Assembly: GCF_004310335.1 (NCBI RefSeq)
Contig: NZ_SIRS01000002.1
Coordinates: 62,001 to 126,000, forward strand
Reading direction: 5' to 3'
Length of the DNA stretch: 64,000 bases
Source: Hyunsoonleella pacifica
GTDB taxonomy: Bacteria > Bacteroidota > Bacteroidia > Flavobacteriales > Flavobacteriaceae
The position numbers and the translations under genes were made by a program. Shown one piece after another: positions 34,995-44,211 of the stretch (position 1 is its first letter; each line of letters begins with the position of its first letter). The notes beneath the pieces were generated by a model that did no database searches, had not been told where the DNA came from, and was given only the letters and a program-made list of their open reading frames with translations.

Positions 34995-35375
34995 ATGAAA
35001 CTTGGTGTTCTTACTTTATTGTTTTTTGTTTTTGCATGTGCTAGTCCTACCAAAAACGAATCCTATGAAAAACAGTTTGAAACCTATTATAAAAAAAACA
35101 TGTATAATCCTGATTCATTTAAATTGGTAGGAGCAACAAAGAAGGAAGGTTCTATTTATCATAAAGCAAATAAGGAGTTTTTAAAAGTACTAACAGCAAA
35201 AGCGTATAGTAAACAAAAAAACGATAGCCTTATTTCACAACGATTAGAAAATCAAAATCAGGTATTTTTTAAAATAATGGCAAATAATGCTGTTGGTGTA
35301 CCAGTGCAAAACATTATTTCATGTTATTTTATTGATGGTAAGCTGAAGTATGTAGATGAAAAAAAGATAGATTAG
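34995..35375 (+). CDS. Small lipoprotein in the molybdenum hydroxylase operon
   Basis: A 126-residue lipoprotein with signal MKLGVLTLLFFVFAC (Cys15). The mature part contains YYKKNMYNPDSFKLVGATKKEGSIYHKANKEFLKV and ends in VPVQNIISCYFIDGKLKYVDEKK. The NPDSFK motif is common in short flavobacterial secreted proteins of unknown role. It sits between the Moco subunit and xdhC with tight spacing, so it is co-transcribed. No function is assigned. Confidence 0.7.
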   Translation: MKLGVLTLLFFVFACASPTKNESYEKQFETYYKKNMYNPDSFKLVGATKKEGSIYHKANKEFLKVLTAKAYSKQKNDSLISQRLENQNQVFFKIMANNAVGVPVQNIISCYFIDGKLKYVDEKKID

Positions 35376-35393
35376 AATAAGTAAAATTACTAA

Positions 35394-36410
35394 ATGACGC
35401 ATGAGTTTAAACATATAATAAATGACGCAATTAAAGCTAAAACAAAAGGGGTAACCTGTATTTTGGCGTCAGTTGTAGATTTAGATGGTTCCTCTTACAG
35501 ACGCCCTGGAGTACGGATGCTTATTTTAGAAAATGGAGAGATAATAGGAGCAGTAAGCGGTGGTTGCGTTGAAAAAGAAGTAGTATTACAAGCACAATCT
35601 GTTTTTACAACAGGACAATCTAAGATGATGACCTATGATGGTAGGTATCGCTTAGGTTGTGAAGGTATTTTATATATATTACTAGAAGCTATTACTTTTG
35701 AAAAAGAGTTTGAAGTTGCTTTTTTTAAATGTTTGAATGATAGACAAACTTTTGAAGTAGTGTCAAAATACCAAAAAAGCGAAGGCATTTTTAAGGGCAT
35801 TGGTTCTACTGTTAACATCGGTAACTCTAGCTTTGCGCTTTCAAATAATAGTTCTGAAAAGAAGAGGCTCTTCACATTTCATCAAAACATGTTACCTTGT
35901 TTCAAACTGATAATTATTGGAGCTGAACATGATGCAGTTCAACTATGTAAATATGCCGTATTAACAGGTTGGGAAGTAACTATAGTTGCTGGAGTATCTG
36001 AAGATAAAACAGTGGAGTATTTTGAAGGTGCACAAAATTTAATAACTACAACACCAGAAGAGTTTGATATATCAAGTGTCGACATGCAAACAGCAGTTGT
36101 TTTAATGACGCATAATTTTGCTTACGATTTGAGGTATCTAGTTGCTTTACATAAAGCTAATCCTAATTACATTGGGCTTTTGGGACCAACAAAACGACGT
36201 GAAGATTTGCTTACTCAATGTATTGAATATTGCCCTGATATTTCAGACGAATTCTTAGAAACTATCCACGGACCAGCAGGTTTAGATATTGGTTCTGAAA
36301 CACCACAAGAAATTGCGATTTCTATCGTTTCAGAGATTTTAGCAGTAACCCGAAAACGAAACTCAAAATCGTTACGCTTAAAGTCAGGACATATCCATCA
36401 AAAACAATAG
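35394..36410 (+). CDS. XdhC/CoxF-type Moco insertion and sulfuration factor
   Basis: A 338-residue XdhC family protein. It has the N-terminal half TCILASVVDLDGSSYRRPGVRMLIL and AVSGGCVEKEVV, and a C-terminal Rossmann-like domain (LIIIGAEHDAVQLCKYAVLTGWEVTIV) ending in LGPTKRREDLL, HGPAGLDIGSETPQEIAISIVSEILA. XdhC proteins bind molybdenum cofactor, promote its sulfuration and insert it into xanthine-oxidase-family enzymes. It follows the enzyme subunits and precedes a nucleotidyltransferase in the same operon. Confidence 0.92.
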   Translation: MTHEFKHIINDAIKAKTKGVTCILASVVDLDGSSYRRPGVRMLILENGEIIGAVSGGCVEKEVVLQAQSVFTTGQSKMMTYDGRYRLGCEGILYILLEAITFEKEFEVAFFKCLNDRQTFEVVSKYQKSEGIFKGIGSTVNIGNSSFALSNNSSEKKRLFTFHQNMLPCFKLIIIGAEHDAVQLCKYAVLTGWEVTIVAGVSEDKTVEYFEGAQNLITTTPEEFDISSVDMQTAVVLMTHNFAYDLRYLVALHKANPNYIGLLGPTKRREDLLTQCIEYCPDISDEFLETIHGPAGLDIGSETPQEIAISIVSEILAVTRKRNSKSLRLKSGHIHQKQ

Positions 36411-36413
36411 GTT

Positions 36414-37019
36414 TTGAGTTTTACTTCAAAAATAACCATAGCGATTTTAGCCGCAGGAGCTTCAAAGCGTATGGGAAGTCCCAAGCAACTTCTAAAATGG
36501 GAAAATACTACATTGTTAAAGCATACTATTAAGACTTGTAAAGATACTGTGGAGGAAGATATTGTAGTGATTCTTGGTGCAAATTACGCTGCTATTAGTT
36601 CAGATATTAAAACAGAAGCCGTACATATTATAGAAAATGAAAATTGGGATTTAGGATTGGGAAAATCCATAGCCTGTGCAGCACAATATTGTTTAGATTC
36701 TAAAGTAAATAGTGATGGTCTTTTAATCGTTTTAGCAGATCAACCTTTTGTAACAACTGTATATTTAGATAGCATGATAAACTTATTTGATTCTAATTTC
36801 GAAGCGATTGTTGCTACTGCATATAACCCACATAAAAATGGAGTTCCTGCACTGTTTCATAAAAACTACTTTAAAGAATTATCTGAATTATCAGGAGATG
36901 ACGGAGCAAAATCACTATTAAAAAAATACAAGCAATCGGTAAAAGCGATATATCCAGATTTTGAAAACCTCGATATAGATACAAAGGAGGATTATCAACA
37001 TGAGCTAAAACGGTCTTAG
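36414..37019 (+). CDS. MobA/MocA-like molybdenum cofactor nucleotidyltransferase
   Basis: A 201-residue NTP transferase that is expected to add CMP or GMP to molybdopterin. It shows the nucleotide-binding start ILAAGASKRMGSPKQLLKW (residues about 10-28), the DQP motif LLIVLADQPFV, and the HKNGVPALFHKNYFKELSELSGDDGAKSLLKKY segment typical of MocA-like enzymes. A TTG at 36414 is used, 3 bp after the xdhC stop. With XdhC it forms the maturation pair for the hydroxylase. MocA-type (CMP) is more likely than MobA because the target is a xanthine-oxidase-family protein. Confidence 0.88.
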   Translation: MSFTSKITIAILAAGASKRMGSPKQLLKWENTTLLKHTIKTCKDTVEEDIVVILGANYAAISSDIKTEAVHIIENENWDLGLGKSIACAAQYCLDSKVNSDGLLIVLADQPFVTTVYLDSMINLFDSNFEAIVATAYNPHKNGVPALFHKNYFKELSELSGDDGAKSLLKKYKQSVKAIYPDFENLDIDTKEDYQHELKRS

Positions 37020-37061
37020 CAGTAAAGCGAATTTTTTCATTATTTATTATATCTTCGAAGC

Positions 37062-39359
37062 ATGAGTAAATCGCCAATAGATAAAGCTTTAACACCAGAA
37101 AAATTCAAAAATTTACGAGTAAAAGAACCACCAACAAATTCTGCAGGAGTTGGAGGTTTAAAAGCAGCTACTGCACATGCTGTAAAATATATCAAGCCCT
37201 CAAATATTTTAAAGATTACTCAAAACATTAACCAAAAAGGAGGTTTTGATTGTCCTGGTTGTGCGTGGCCCGATCCAGATGATGAGCGTTCGTCTTTAGG
37301 CGAATATTGCGAAAATGGTTTAAAAGCCATGGCAGAGGAAATGCAAAATAAGTTGATTTATCGTGAGTTTTTTGCTAACAATTCTGTTGATGAATTAGCA
37401 AGCTTATCAGATTTTGAAATTGGCAAATCAGGGCGTTTAGCAGAGCCTATGTATTTACCAAAAGGTGCTACGCATTATCAACCTATTTCGTGGGAAAACG
37501 CTTTTAGGAAAGTTGGAGAACATTTAAATGCATTAGATAGTGCAGACGAAGCCGTGTTTTACACTTCAGGTAGAACAACAAACGAGGCCGCATTTTTATA
37601 CCAATTATTTGTTCGCGAATTTGGAACATCAAATTTGCCAGATTGTTCCAATATGTGTCATGAAGCCAGTGGAAGTGCATTATCCGAAACGTTAGGAATA
37701 GGTAAAGGCTCCGTAACACTAGACGATTTATACAAAGCAGAATTAGTGATTGTTGTTGGTCAAAACCCTGCAACAAATCATCCAAGGATGTTATCGGCTT
37801 TAGAAAAAACCAAGAAGAATGGTGGTAAAATAATAGCAATAAACCCTTTACCTGAAGCAGGATTAATGAAGTTTACTGATCCGCAAAACCCAATTAAAAT
37901 TCTAAAAGGCGGTACCAAACTTTCAGATGTATTTGTGCCTATTACTATAAATGGGGATGTAGCATTTTTTAAAGCTTTATTACTAAAATTACAGGAGAGA
38001 GAAGAAAAAACAGGAAGTGTTTTTGATAAGGCGTTTATTGAAGACTACACGAGCGGGTTAGATGACTTTATTTCAGATTTAAAAACTTATAATTTTGAAG
38101 ATTGCTTAAAAGCATCAGGAGTGCTAAAAGATATATTTGATGCCGTTTTTGATTTAGTTTTAAACAAAAACAAGATTATCATTTGTTGGGCGATGGGCTT
38201 AACACAGCATGAAAACGCTATTGATAATATTCGAGAGTTGGTAAACCTGTTATTGCTAAAAGGAAGTATAGGAAAAGAAGGTGCGGGTACCTGCCCTGTA
38301 AGAGGACATTCCAATGTACAAGGCGATAGAACTGTTGGTATTTGGGAATCTGCTCCACAAGCATTTTTAGATAAAATTGAGGCTAAATATGGTTTTAAAC
38401 CTTCTCCAAAGCATGGTTATAGTGTTATTGAGTCCATTAAAGCTATGTGTGAAAAAAAAGCTAAAGTATTTTTTGGTTTAGGTGGTAATTTTATTTCAGC
38501 AGTGCCCGATACGGCCTATTCCGCTCAAGCTCTGGCAAATTGTAATTTAACGGTGCATGTTAGTACCAAATTGAATCGTTCGCATTTAGTTACAGGACAA
38601 GAAGCTTTAATTTTACCGTGTTTAGGTAGGGCAGAGAAGGATTATCAAAAAACAGGAGTGCAAACCCAAAGTGTAGAGAATTCCATGGGTGTGGTGTCTT
38701 CTACTAAAGGGATCTTAGAGCCTTGTTCAAACAGTTTAATGAGTGAGGTTGCAGTAGTTTGTGGTATTGCTCATGCTACATTAAAAACACGTTCTAAAAT
38801 TAACTGGTTGGACTATAAAGACGATTATAACTTGGTGCGTGATGATATCGCTGAGGTTGTGAATGGTTTTGAAAACTATAATAACAAATTAAAACAACCC
38901 TCAGGGTTTTATCTGCCAAACGGCGCAAGGGCACGAAAGTTTAACACCAAAACAGGAAAAGCAAATTTTACAATTAATAAGCTACCTCAGTGGAAGTTAA
39001 ATAAAGGAGAGTTGGTTATGATGACCATAAGAAGTCACGACCAGTTTAATACTACAATTTATGGGTTAGATGATCGTTACAGAGGTGTATTTAATGAAAG
39101 ACGCATCATTTTTATGAACAAGGACGATATGAAAACACGAGGTTTACAGGAGCAGGATATAGTCAACCTAAAATCAGAATACAATGGTGTAGTTAGAGAA
39201 GCTAATAGTTTTAAAGTAATTGGTTACAATATTCCAAAATACTGTTGTGCTACTTATTTCCCTGAGGCTAATGTGCTTGTGCCTTTAGACAGTTTTGCGC
39301 ACACTGCTAAAACGCCAGCGTCCAAGAGCGTTAGAATAACTGTAAAACCAGCAAATTAG
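37062..39359 (+). CDS. FdhF/YdeP-family molybdopterin oxidoreductase
   Basis: A 765-residue cytosolic Moco enzyme of the DMSO-reductase superfamily. The N-terminus has the YdeP-type CPGCAWPDP (Cys64, Cys67), which replaces the four-cysteine 4Fe-4S motif of formate dehydrogenases. Further landmarks are FYTSGRTTNEAAFLYQLF, NLPDCSNMCHEASG (Cys-containing segment at the molybdenum ligand region), VVVGQNPATNHPRML, and the C-terminal domain with MMTIRSHDQFNTTIYG. YdeP is linked to acid resistance in E. coli but the reaction is unsettled. It ends the Moco cluster and has its own short promoter region (37020-37061). Confidence 0.9.
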   Translation: MSKSPIDKALTPEKFKNLRVKEPPTNSAGVGGLKAATAHAVKYIKPSNILKITQNINQKGGFDCPGCAWPDPDDERSSLGEYCENGLKAMAEEMQNKLIYREFFANNSVDELASLSDFEIGKSGRLAEPMYLPKGATHYQPISWENAFRKVGEHLNALDSADEAVFYTSGRTTNEAAFLYQLFVREFGTSNLPDCSNMCHEASGSALSETLGIGKGSVTLDDLYKAELVIVVGQNPATNHPRMLSALEKTKKNGGKIIAINPLPEAGLMKFTDPQNPIKILKGGTKLSDVFVPITINGDVAFFKALLLKLQEREEKTGSVFDKAFIEDYTSGLDDFISDLKTYNFEDCLKASGVLKDIFDAVFDLVLNKNKIIICWAMGLTQHENAIDNIRELVNLLLLKGSIGKEGAGTCPVRGHSNVQGDRTVGIWESAPQAFLDKIEAKYGFKPSPKHGYSVIESIKAMCEKKAKVFFGLGGNFISAVPDTAYSAQALANCNLTVHVSTKLNRSHLVTGQEALILPCLGRAEKDYQKTGVQTQSVENSMGVVSSTKGILEPCSNSLMSEVAVVCGIAHATLKTRSKINWLDYKDDYNLVRDDIAEVVNGFENYNNKLKQPSGFYLPNGARARKFNTKTGKANFTINKLPQWKLNKGELVMMTIRSHDQFNTTIYGLDDRYRGVFNERRIIFMNKDDMKTRGLQEQDIVNLKSEYNGVVREANSFKVIGYNIPKYCCATYFPEANVLVPLDSFAHTAKTPASKSVRITVKPAN

Positions 39360-39415
39360 AACAAGAACATAAAAGTATTTTTTACCAGTAACCTATAAAT
39401 TTTATTATTGTGAAA

Positions 39416-39506
39416 ACCATTCGTCGACACTTAATTTCTATTCGTCGCCATTTAAATCTCAATTGTCGAAATACGATAAAAACAAACGTATTATATTTTA
39501 ATTTTG
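39416..39506 (+). promoter_or_regulatory. LytTR-type promoter of the H-NOX/FIST operon
   Basis: Three direct repeats begin at 39419 (ATTCGTC), 39440 (ATTCGTC) and 39461 (AATTGTC), each 21 bp apart. A -7 box TAATTTTG at 39499-39506 lies 38 bp after the start of the third repeat and 22 bp before the start codon. The -33 region lacks a clear match, as expected at an activator-dependent promoter. Confidence 0.75.
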
Positions 39507-39528
39507 ATCTTACAAAAACGGAGAGATT

Positions 39529-39939
39529 ATGAATACTCTAAATATACTACTCATAGAAGATGACATGATAGAGGTAATGAAGTTGCACAGGACAATTTCT
39601 AAATTAAAACTACCTCACAATATCGTTGAAGCGAATAACGGAGAGGACGCGTTGAAAATTTTACAAAAAAAAGATGAATTGCCTCACATTATTTTATTAG
39701 ATTTGAATATGCCGAAGTTAAACGGTATAGAGTTTTTGAATATTTTAAAGAATGATGATGTATTAAAATACATACCCACTATTATACTAACTACATCTAA
39801 TAACCAAAAAGATTTATTGGAATGTTATAAAATAGGAATTGCGGGTTACATTATAAAACCTTTAAAATACGAAGACTATATATCTAAAATTGAAAAACTT
39901 ATGGCGTATTGGAGTATTAATGAATTAAAGCAAATTTAG
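39529..39939 (+). CDS. Single-domain response regulator (Rcp1-like receiver)
   Basis: A 136-residue stand-alone receiver domain. The acidic pocket is LIEDD, the phosphoacceptor is the Asp in LLDLNMPKLNG (about residue 56), Thr is in ILTTSN, and Lys is in IIKPLKYEDY. The sequence GIEFLNILKNDDVLKYIPTIILTTS is of the Rcp1 type often found beside phytochrome or other kinases. Without an output domain it probably acts as a phosphate shuttle or sink within the relay encoded by the same operon. It is the first gene after the LytTR-type promoter. Confidence 0.92.
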   Translation: MNTLNILLIEDDMIEVMKLHRTISKLKLPHNIVEANNGEDALKILQKKDELPHIILLDLNMPKLNGIEFLNILKNDDVLKYIPTIILTTSNNQKDLLECYKIGIAGYIIKPLKYEDYISKIEKLMAYWSINELKQI

Positions 39940-40479
39940 GTGAAAGGCATCTTATTTACGGAGTTTTTAGATTTAGTAGAAGATAAATATGGACTCGAAA
40001 TGGTTGACAAAATAATAACCAGTTCGAAGCTAGAATCTGAAGGTGTTTACACTGCTGTAGGCACTTACGAGTTTTCAGAAATGTTGCAATTATTACAGCA
40101 TTTAAGTACAAATACAGGTATATCAATTGATGATTTGTTATTAGTATACGCTGAACATTTTTTTGATGTTTTAAAGCAGAATTACCCTGAACTTTTGGCG
40201 GCATATAAAGATCCTGTCGAAATGTTAGCTTCTATTGAAAATCACATTCATGTTGAGGTTAAGAAAATTTATCCTGATGCTGAACTACCAACTTTTGATG
40301 TCCTCAAAAAAACAAAAAAATCATTAGTGATGATATATAAGTCCAGTAGAGCTATGCATCACTTTGGTCTAGGTTTAATGAATAAAACGTTTGAGCATTT
40401 TAACGCAACAGCAGATATTGTTGTTGAAAAGCTTAGAGATGATGGCACAGAAGTTAAGTTTGTAATCAACAAAAATTAA
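39940..40479 (+). CDS. H-NOX heme nitric oxide/oxygen-binding protein
   Basis: A 179-residue stand-alone H-NOX sensor starting at GTG 39940, directly after the preceding stop. It begins MKGILFTEFLDLVEDKYG as family members do. The proximal heme ligand is His104 in HIHVEVKKIYPDAELPTF, placed seven residues before the YP as in soluble guanylate cyclase. The heme-propionate motif YxSxR is Tyr133-Ser135-Arg137. Bacterial H-NOX proteins usually bind NO and inhibit an adjacent kinase. The next gene (overlap ATGA-type, 1 bp) is a PAS histidine kinase, its likely partner. Confidence 0.94.
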   Translation: MKGILFTEFLDLVEDKYGLEMVDKIITSSKLESEGVYTAVGTYEFSEMLQLLQHLSTNTGISIDDLLLVYAEHFFDVLKQNYPELLAAYKDPVEMLASIENHIHVEVKKIYPDAELPTFDVLKKTKKSLVMIYKSSRAMHHFGLGLMNKTFEHFNATADIVVEKLRDDGTEVKFVINKN

Positions 40480-41690
40480 TGAGTCAAGAAAAAATTGACA
40501 TGTTAGAGCGTGCGCTTGCACGTGAAAAAGGAGCTAGAAAACTGGCTGAAAAACTTCTGGAAAATAAAGCTGCAGAGCTATATGATGCTAATCAAAAATT
40601 AGAAAAATCTTATTTAGAGTTAGAGGCACTTTTCAATAAAACGGATTCTCAATTACAGGGCGTTTTCGAAAATATAGTAGATGCCTACGTCATCATGGAT
40701 TTATGGGGCAATATTTTGAAAATGAACAATGCAGCCGTAGATTTATTAGGCTTTACTGATACTAATGAAAATGCTAATTTGATGGATATGGTACATCCTG
40801 TTGATCTAGAAATAGTTTCAAGGTCTTTTAAAAAACTACTTTTAGATGGTACCATTACAGATTCAAATTTTAAAATTGTTACTCAACAAAAGGTAGTGAA
40901 ACTAGTACATGTTAATGCAAGTATTATTTATGAAGACGATTTACCTGTTGCAGCTCAAGGGATAGTTAGAGATATTACAGAAGTAAATAGTTTACAAATA
41001 CAAAAAGAAAAACTACTTGAAAAGTTAGAAAAAAGTAATGATGAGCTTCAAGAATATGCGCATATTGTTTCTCACGATTTAAAATCTCCATTACGTAGTA
41101 TAGATGCATTAGTAAACTGGATTAAAGAAGATAATGAAGATAAGCTCGATGACGTAAGCCTTAAAAACTTTGATCTAATAGAAACTACGTTGGAGAAAAT
41201 GGAACAACTTATTTCAGATGTACTAATCTACTCAAGTTTAGGTGCTGAAACGTCTGAAAAAGATATAGTAGATTTAGATGTACTGGTTAGAGATTTAAAA
41301 ACCATATTATACGTTCCAGAAGATGTATCTATATCAGTTTTAAACCCACTCCCTAAAATAGAAGGAGAAAAGATTAAACTACAACAGCTATTTCAAAATT
41401 TAATCAGTAATGCCATTAAATTTATTGATAAGGAGGTTGGTCTAATTGAAATTGACGTTAAAGATATAGGAACACATTATCAATTCTTAGTTAAAGATAA
41501 TGGTATAGGTATTGAGAAAAAGTTTCATGAGAAAATCTTCAAGATATTTCATTCATTAAATAAGAGTAAAGATTCTTCAGGTATTGGACTTTCTATTGTA
41601 AAAAAAATTGTTGATTTGCATGAAGGAGACATCTGGTTAGAAAGTGAATCGAAAAAGGGAACAACTTTCTTTTTTACTTTAAAAAAGTAG
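40479..41690 (+). CDS. PAS-domain sensor histidine kinase, H-NOX associated
   Basis: A 403-residue soluble kinase with no membrane helices. It has an N-terminal coiled coil (residues 1-55), a PAS domain (about 60-170: VFENIVDAYVIMDLWGNILKMNNAAVDLLGF), HisKA with YAHIVSHDLKSPLRSIDAL (His199), and an ATPase domain (LFQNLISNAIKF, VKDNGIGIEKKF, SSGIGLSIVKKIVDLHEG). The start codon overlaps the H-NOX stop by one base. It probably receives the H-NOX signal and passes phosphate to the Hpt or receiver proteins of the operon. Confidence 0.93.
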   Translation: MSQEKIDMLERALAREKGARKLAEKLLENKAAELYDANQKLEKSYLELEALFNKTDSQLQGVFENIVDAYVIMDLWGNILKMNNAAVDLLGFTDTNENANLMDMVHPVDLEIVSRSFKKLLLDGTITDSNFKIVTQQKVVKLVHVNASIIYEDDLPVAAQGIVRDITEVNSLQIQKEKLLEKLEKSNDELQEYAHIVSHDLKSPLRSIDALVNWIKEDNEDKLDDVSLKNFDLIETTLEKMEQLISDVLIYSSLGAETSEKDIVDLDVLVRDLKTILYVPEDVSISVLNPLPKIEGEKIKLQQLFQNLISNAIKFIDKEVGLIEIDVKDIGTHYQFLVKDNGIGIEKKFHEKIFKIFHSLNKSKDSSGIGLSIVKKIVDLHEGDIWLESESKKGTTFFFTLKK

Positions 41691-41693
41691 TAT

Positions 41694-42827
41694 ATGAAAA
41701 TAGTACAGTTAAAAAAAACTAATGATAGCTCTTGGGAGTATTTATCTAAAGACATTAATCTAATTAAACCATTAGTTTTGGTGTTAGGGAACAGATATTT
41801 ATTAGAGAGCACAACTATATATGATGAAGTTAAATCATTATTTCCAGATGGTCATTTTGTGTTTGGTTCAACTAGTGGAGATATCACATCCAATACTGTA
41901 GATGATAAAAGTATAACCATAACAGCTGTTGAGTTTGAGAGAACAGAGTTTATAATTAAAACTAGCAATGTCTTAAGCTCAGATTTAGATAGTTATAAAA
42001 CAGGAGTAAATCTATTAAAGCAGTTTCCCAAGGAAGGTTTAAAGTATGTTTTTGTTTTATCTGAAGGTAGTTTTATCAACGGAAGTGAGCTAACTAAAGG
42101 GATGAATGCATCTGTATTTAATAATATATTAATTACAGGAGGCCTGTGTGGAGATGCAGCTCGTTTTGAAAAAACAGTTGCTGGTTACAACGAAAACCCA
42201 AAATCAGGAGAAATTATAGCTATAGGGTTTTATGGAAAATCGTTTGAAGCATCTTTTTCAATCTATGGAGGCTGGACTCCTTTTGGTCCAGAGCGTATCG
42301 TTACTAAATCAGAGAACAATGTGCTTTATGAATTAGATAGTCAACCTGCATTGGATTTATACAAAAAATATCTAGGCGAAAAGTCTAAAGAGTTGCCAGC
42401 GGCTGCTTTGTTATACCCTTTAAATGTTAAGTCTACAGAAGAAAAACAATCTTTTGTACGTACTATTTTAAATATAAACGAGGAGAAGAATACAATGATT
42501 CTTGCAGGAGATATTCCTGAAGGCTCGCAAGTACAGTTGATGATGACTAATGTAGATAATATTGCTAATGCATCAGAGCGTGCAGCTAGACAAGCTTTAG
42601 AGTTAAGAAATAGTAAACCACAATTGGCATTGTTAGTAAGTTGCATTGGTAGAAAATTGGTTTTGGATCAACGTGTTGAAGAAGAAATAGAAGAAGTAGT
42701 AGCAGTAGTAGGAGATAACACAACAATATGTGGATTTTATTCCTATGGAGAGATAGCGCCTTTCCATGGTGAAAACAACTGCCAATTGCACAACCAAACC
42801 ATGACTATAACACTAATAAGCGAATAA
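41694..42827 (+). CDS. FIST-domain signalling protein
   Basis: A 377-residue cytosolic FIST N plus FIST C protein. Landmarks are SLFPDGHFVFGSTSGDI, the FIST_N core VFVLSEGSFINGSELTKGMNAS and LITGGLCGDAARF, and FIST_C with LYKKYLG and ALLVSCIGRKLVLDQRVEEEIEEV, CGFYSYGEIAPF. FIST domains are inferred to sense small ligands (amino acids in some cases) ahead of kinases or cyclases. This gene lies between two kinase genes with 3-bp and 1-bp spacing, so it is a second sensory input to the same relay as H-NOX. Confidence 0.92.
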   Translation: MKIVQLKKTNDSSWEYLSKDINLIKPLVLVLGNRYLLESTTIYDEVKSLFPDGHFVFGSTSGDITSNTVDDKSITITAVEFERTEFIIKTSNVLSSDLDSYKTGVNLLKQFPKEGLKYVFVLSEGSFINGSELTKGMNASVFNNILITGGLCGDAARFEKTVAGYNENPKSGEIIAIGFYGKSFEASFSIYGGWTPFGPERIVTKSENNVLYELDSQPALDLYKKYLGEKSKELPAAALLYPLNVKSTEEKQSFVRTILNINEEKNTMILAGDIPEGSQVQLMMTNVDNIANASERAARQALELRNSKPQLALLVSCIGRKLVLDQRVEEEIEEVVAVVGDNTTICGFYSYGEIAPFHGENNCQLHNQTMTITLISE

Positions 42828-43876
42828 TGAACTCTCTACTTAAACGCCAAATTCGTAAATATTTACCAGAAGAAGAGGCGACTTCTGCAAAGATGTTTAA
42901 TTTCTTAGATGCTATAAACAGGTCTTACACAAATTTTGATGAACATTATGTAATGCAACAAAGGGCTATGGCTATTAGTTCTGAAGAATTATATGCAGCG
43001 AATGAGCAATTAAAGAAAGAAGCTAAAGCACAAAAAGAGTTTATAGCTAAGCTAAAACATGTTATAGAAACCCTTAAATTTTATGAATTACCAAGTAACT
43101 CAAGTTTAGATAATGTAGATTTAGATGGTTTAAAATTGGTTGAATTTATAGATAATCAAACTAGGGAAATCGTTAAAATAAACAAGCAACGAGAAAAACT
43201 ACTTGAAGAATTAGGACATCAAAATCAAGAATTAAGTGACTATGCACACATGGTATCTCATGATTTGAAGTCGCCACTTCGAAGTATAGATGCTTTAACA
43301 GCATGGATAAGTGAAGATTATAAAGATAAGTTTGATGATGATGGACGTGAAAGTTTAGTTCTTATCAGAAATAATGTAGAAAAAATGGATACGCTAATTA
43401 GTGGTATTTTAGATTATTCTACTATAAACAAAAATCAAACAGAATTTTACGATGTAAATATTGATAAGTTGGTTGATAATATTACTTCTATTATGTTAGT
43501 ACCGCAACATATTACCATAGAAAAAACTAATAAATTGCCTATTGTAAAAGGTGATAAATTTAGATTACAACAACTGTTTCAAAACCTCATAGACAATGCT
43601 ATTAAGTATAATGATAAATCTGAAGGGCGTATCGAAATTGGCGTTGAAGACGATAATACATTTTGGAAGTTTTTTGTAAGAGATAATGGAAAAGGTATTG
43701 ATGGTGTGTATTTTGACAAAATATTTAAAACATTTCAAAAGTTAGAAAATAATCCCGAATCTTCAGGAATAGGTTTATCTATAGTTAAAAAAATAGTGAC
43801 GCTATATGGTGGCAAAATTTGGGTAGAATCTAAACTAGAAACCGGCACAACTTTTTATTTTACTTTAAAAAAATAA
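42827..43876 (+). CDS. Sensor histidine kinase, FIST associated
   Basis: A 349-residue soluble kinase starting on the last base of the FIST gene stop. It has an N-terminal helical region (residues 1-120, coiled-coil-like) without a recognisable PAS domain. HisKA carries YAHMVSHDLKSPLRSIDALTAWI (His145), and the ATPase domain includes LFQNLIDNAIKYND, VRDNGKGIDGVYF and SSGIGLSIVKKIVTLYGG. Its C-terminal half closely parallels the kinase at 40479-41690, indicating duplication. It is the presumed partner of the FIST protein, whose binding would set its activity. Confidence 0.93.
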   Translation: MNSLLKRQIRKYLPEEEATSAKMFNFLDAINRSYTNFDEHYVMQQRAMAISSEELYAANEQLKKEAKAQKEFIAKLKHVIETLKFYELPSNSSLDNVDLDGLKLVEFIDNQTREIVKINKQREKLLEELGHQNQELSDYAHMVSHDLKSPLRSIDALTAWISEDYKDKFDDDGRESLVLIRNNVEKMDTLISGILDYSTINKNQTEFYDVNIDKLVDNITSIMLVPQHITIEKTNKLPIVKGDKFRLQQLFQNLIDNAIKYNDKSEGRIEIGVEDDNTFWKFFVRDNGKGIDGVYFDKIFKTFQKLENNPESSGIGLSIVKKIVTLYGGKIWVESKLETGTTFYFTLKK

Positions 43877-43879
43877 ATA

Positions 43880-44197
43880 ATGGAAACACCAAATCTATCT
43901 TATTTAAACCAACTATCTGGAGGAGACGAAAGTTTTAAGGATAAGTTAATTGCAATCATAAAAAAGGAATTTCCAGAAGAGAAAGAGGTTTATATTAAAA
44001 ACTTTAAAGCCAAAGATTTTCAGGCATTAGTGCAAAACGTACATAAGATTAAGCATAAAATTAGTATTTTAGGCCTTGAAAAAAGTTATAAAATAGCAGA
44101 AGATTACGAGGAAAATTTAAAAGAAAATAACCTTTCTGGAAATGAGGCTTTTAATGAGATCCTTAAAACTATTACAGATTATTTAGAGACCTTGTAA
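43880..44197 (+). CDS. Histidine phosphotransfer (Hpt) protein
   Basis: A 105-residue all-helical Hpt domain. The phosphorylatable His lies in VQNVHKIKHKISILGLEKSY, equivalent to the HxxKG-type site, though the usual Gly after Lys is His here. It begins 3 bp after the second kinase gene. It would relay phosphate between the kinases and the receiver domains of the operon, consistent with a multistep phosphorelay. Confidence 0.88.
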   Translation: METPNLSYLNQLSGGDESFKDKLIAIIKKEFPEEKEVYIKNFKAKDFQALVQNVHKIKHKISILGLEKSYKIAEDYEENLKENNLSGNEAFNEILKTITDYLETL

Positions 44198-44211
44198 AGA
44201 CCGCCACATTA

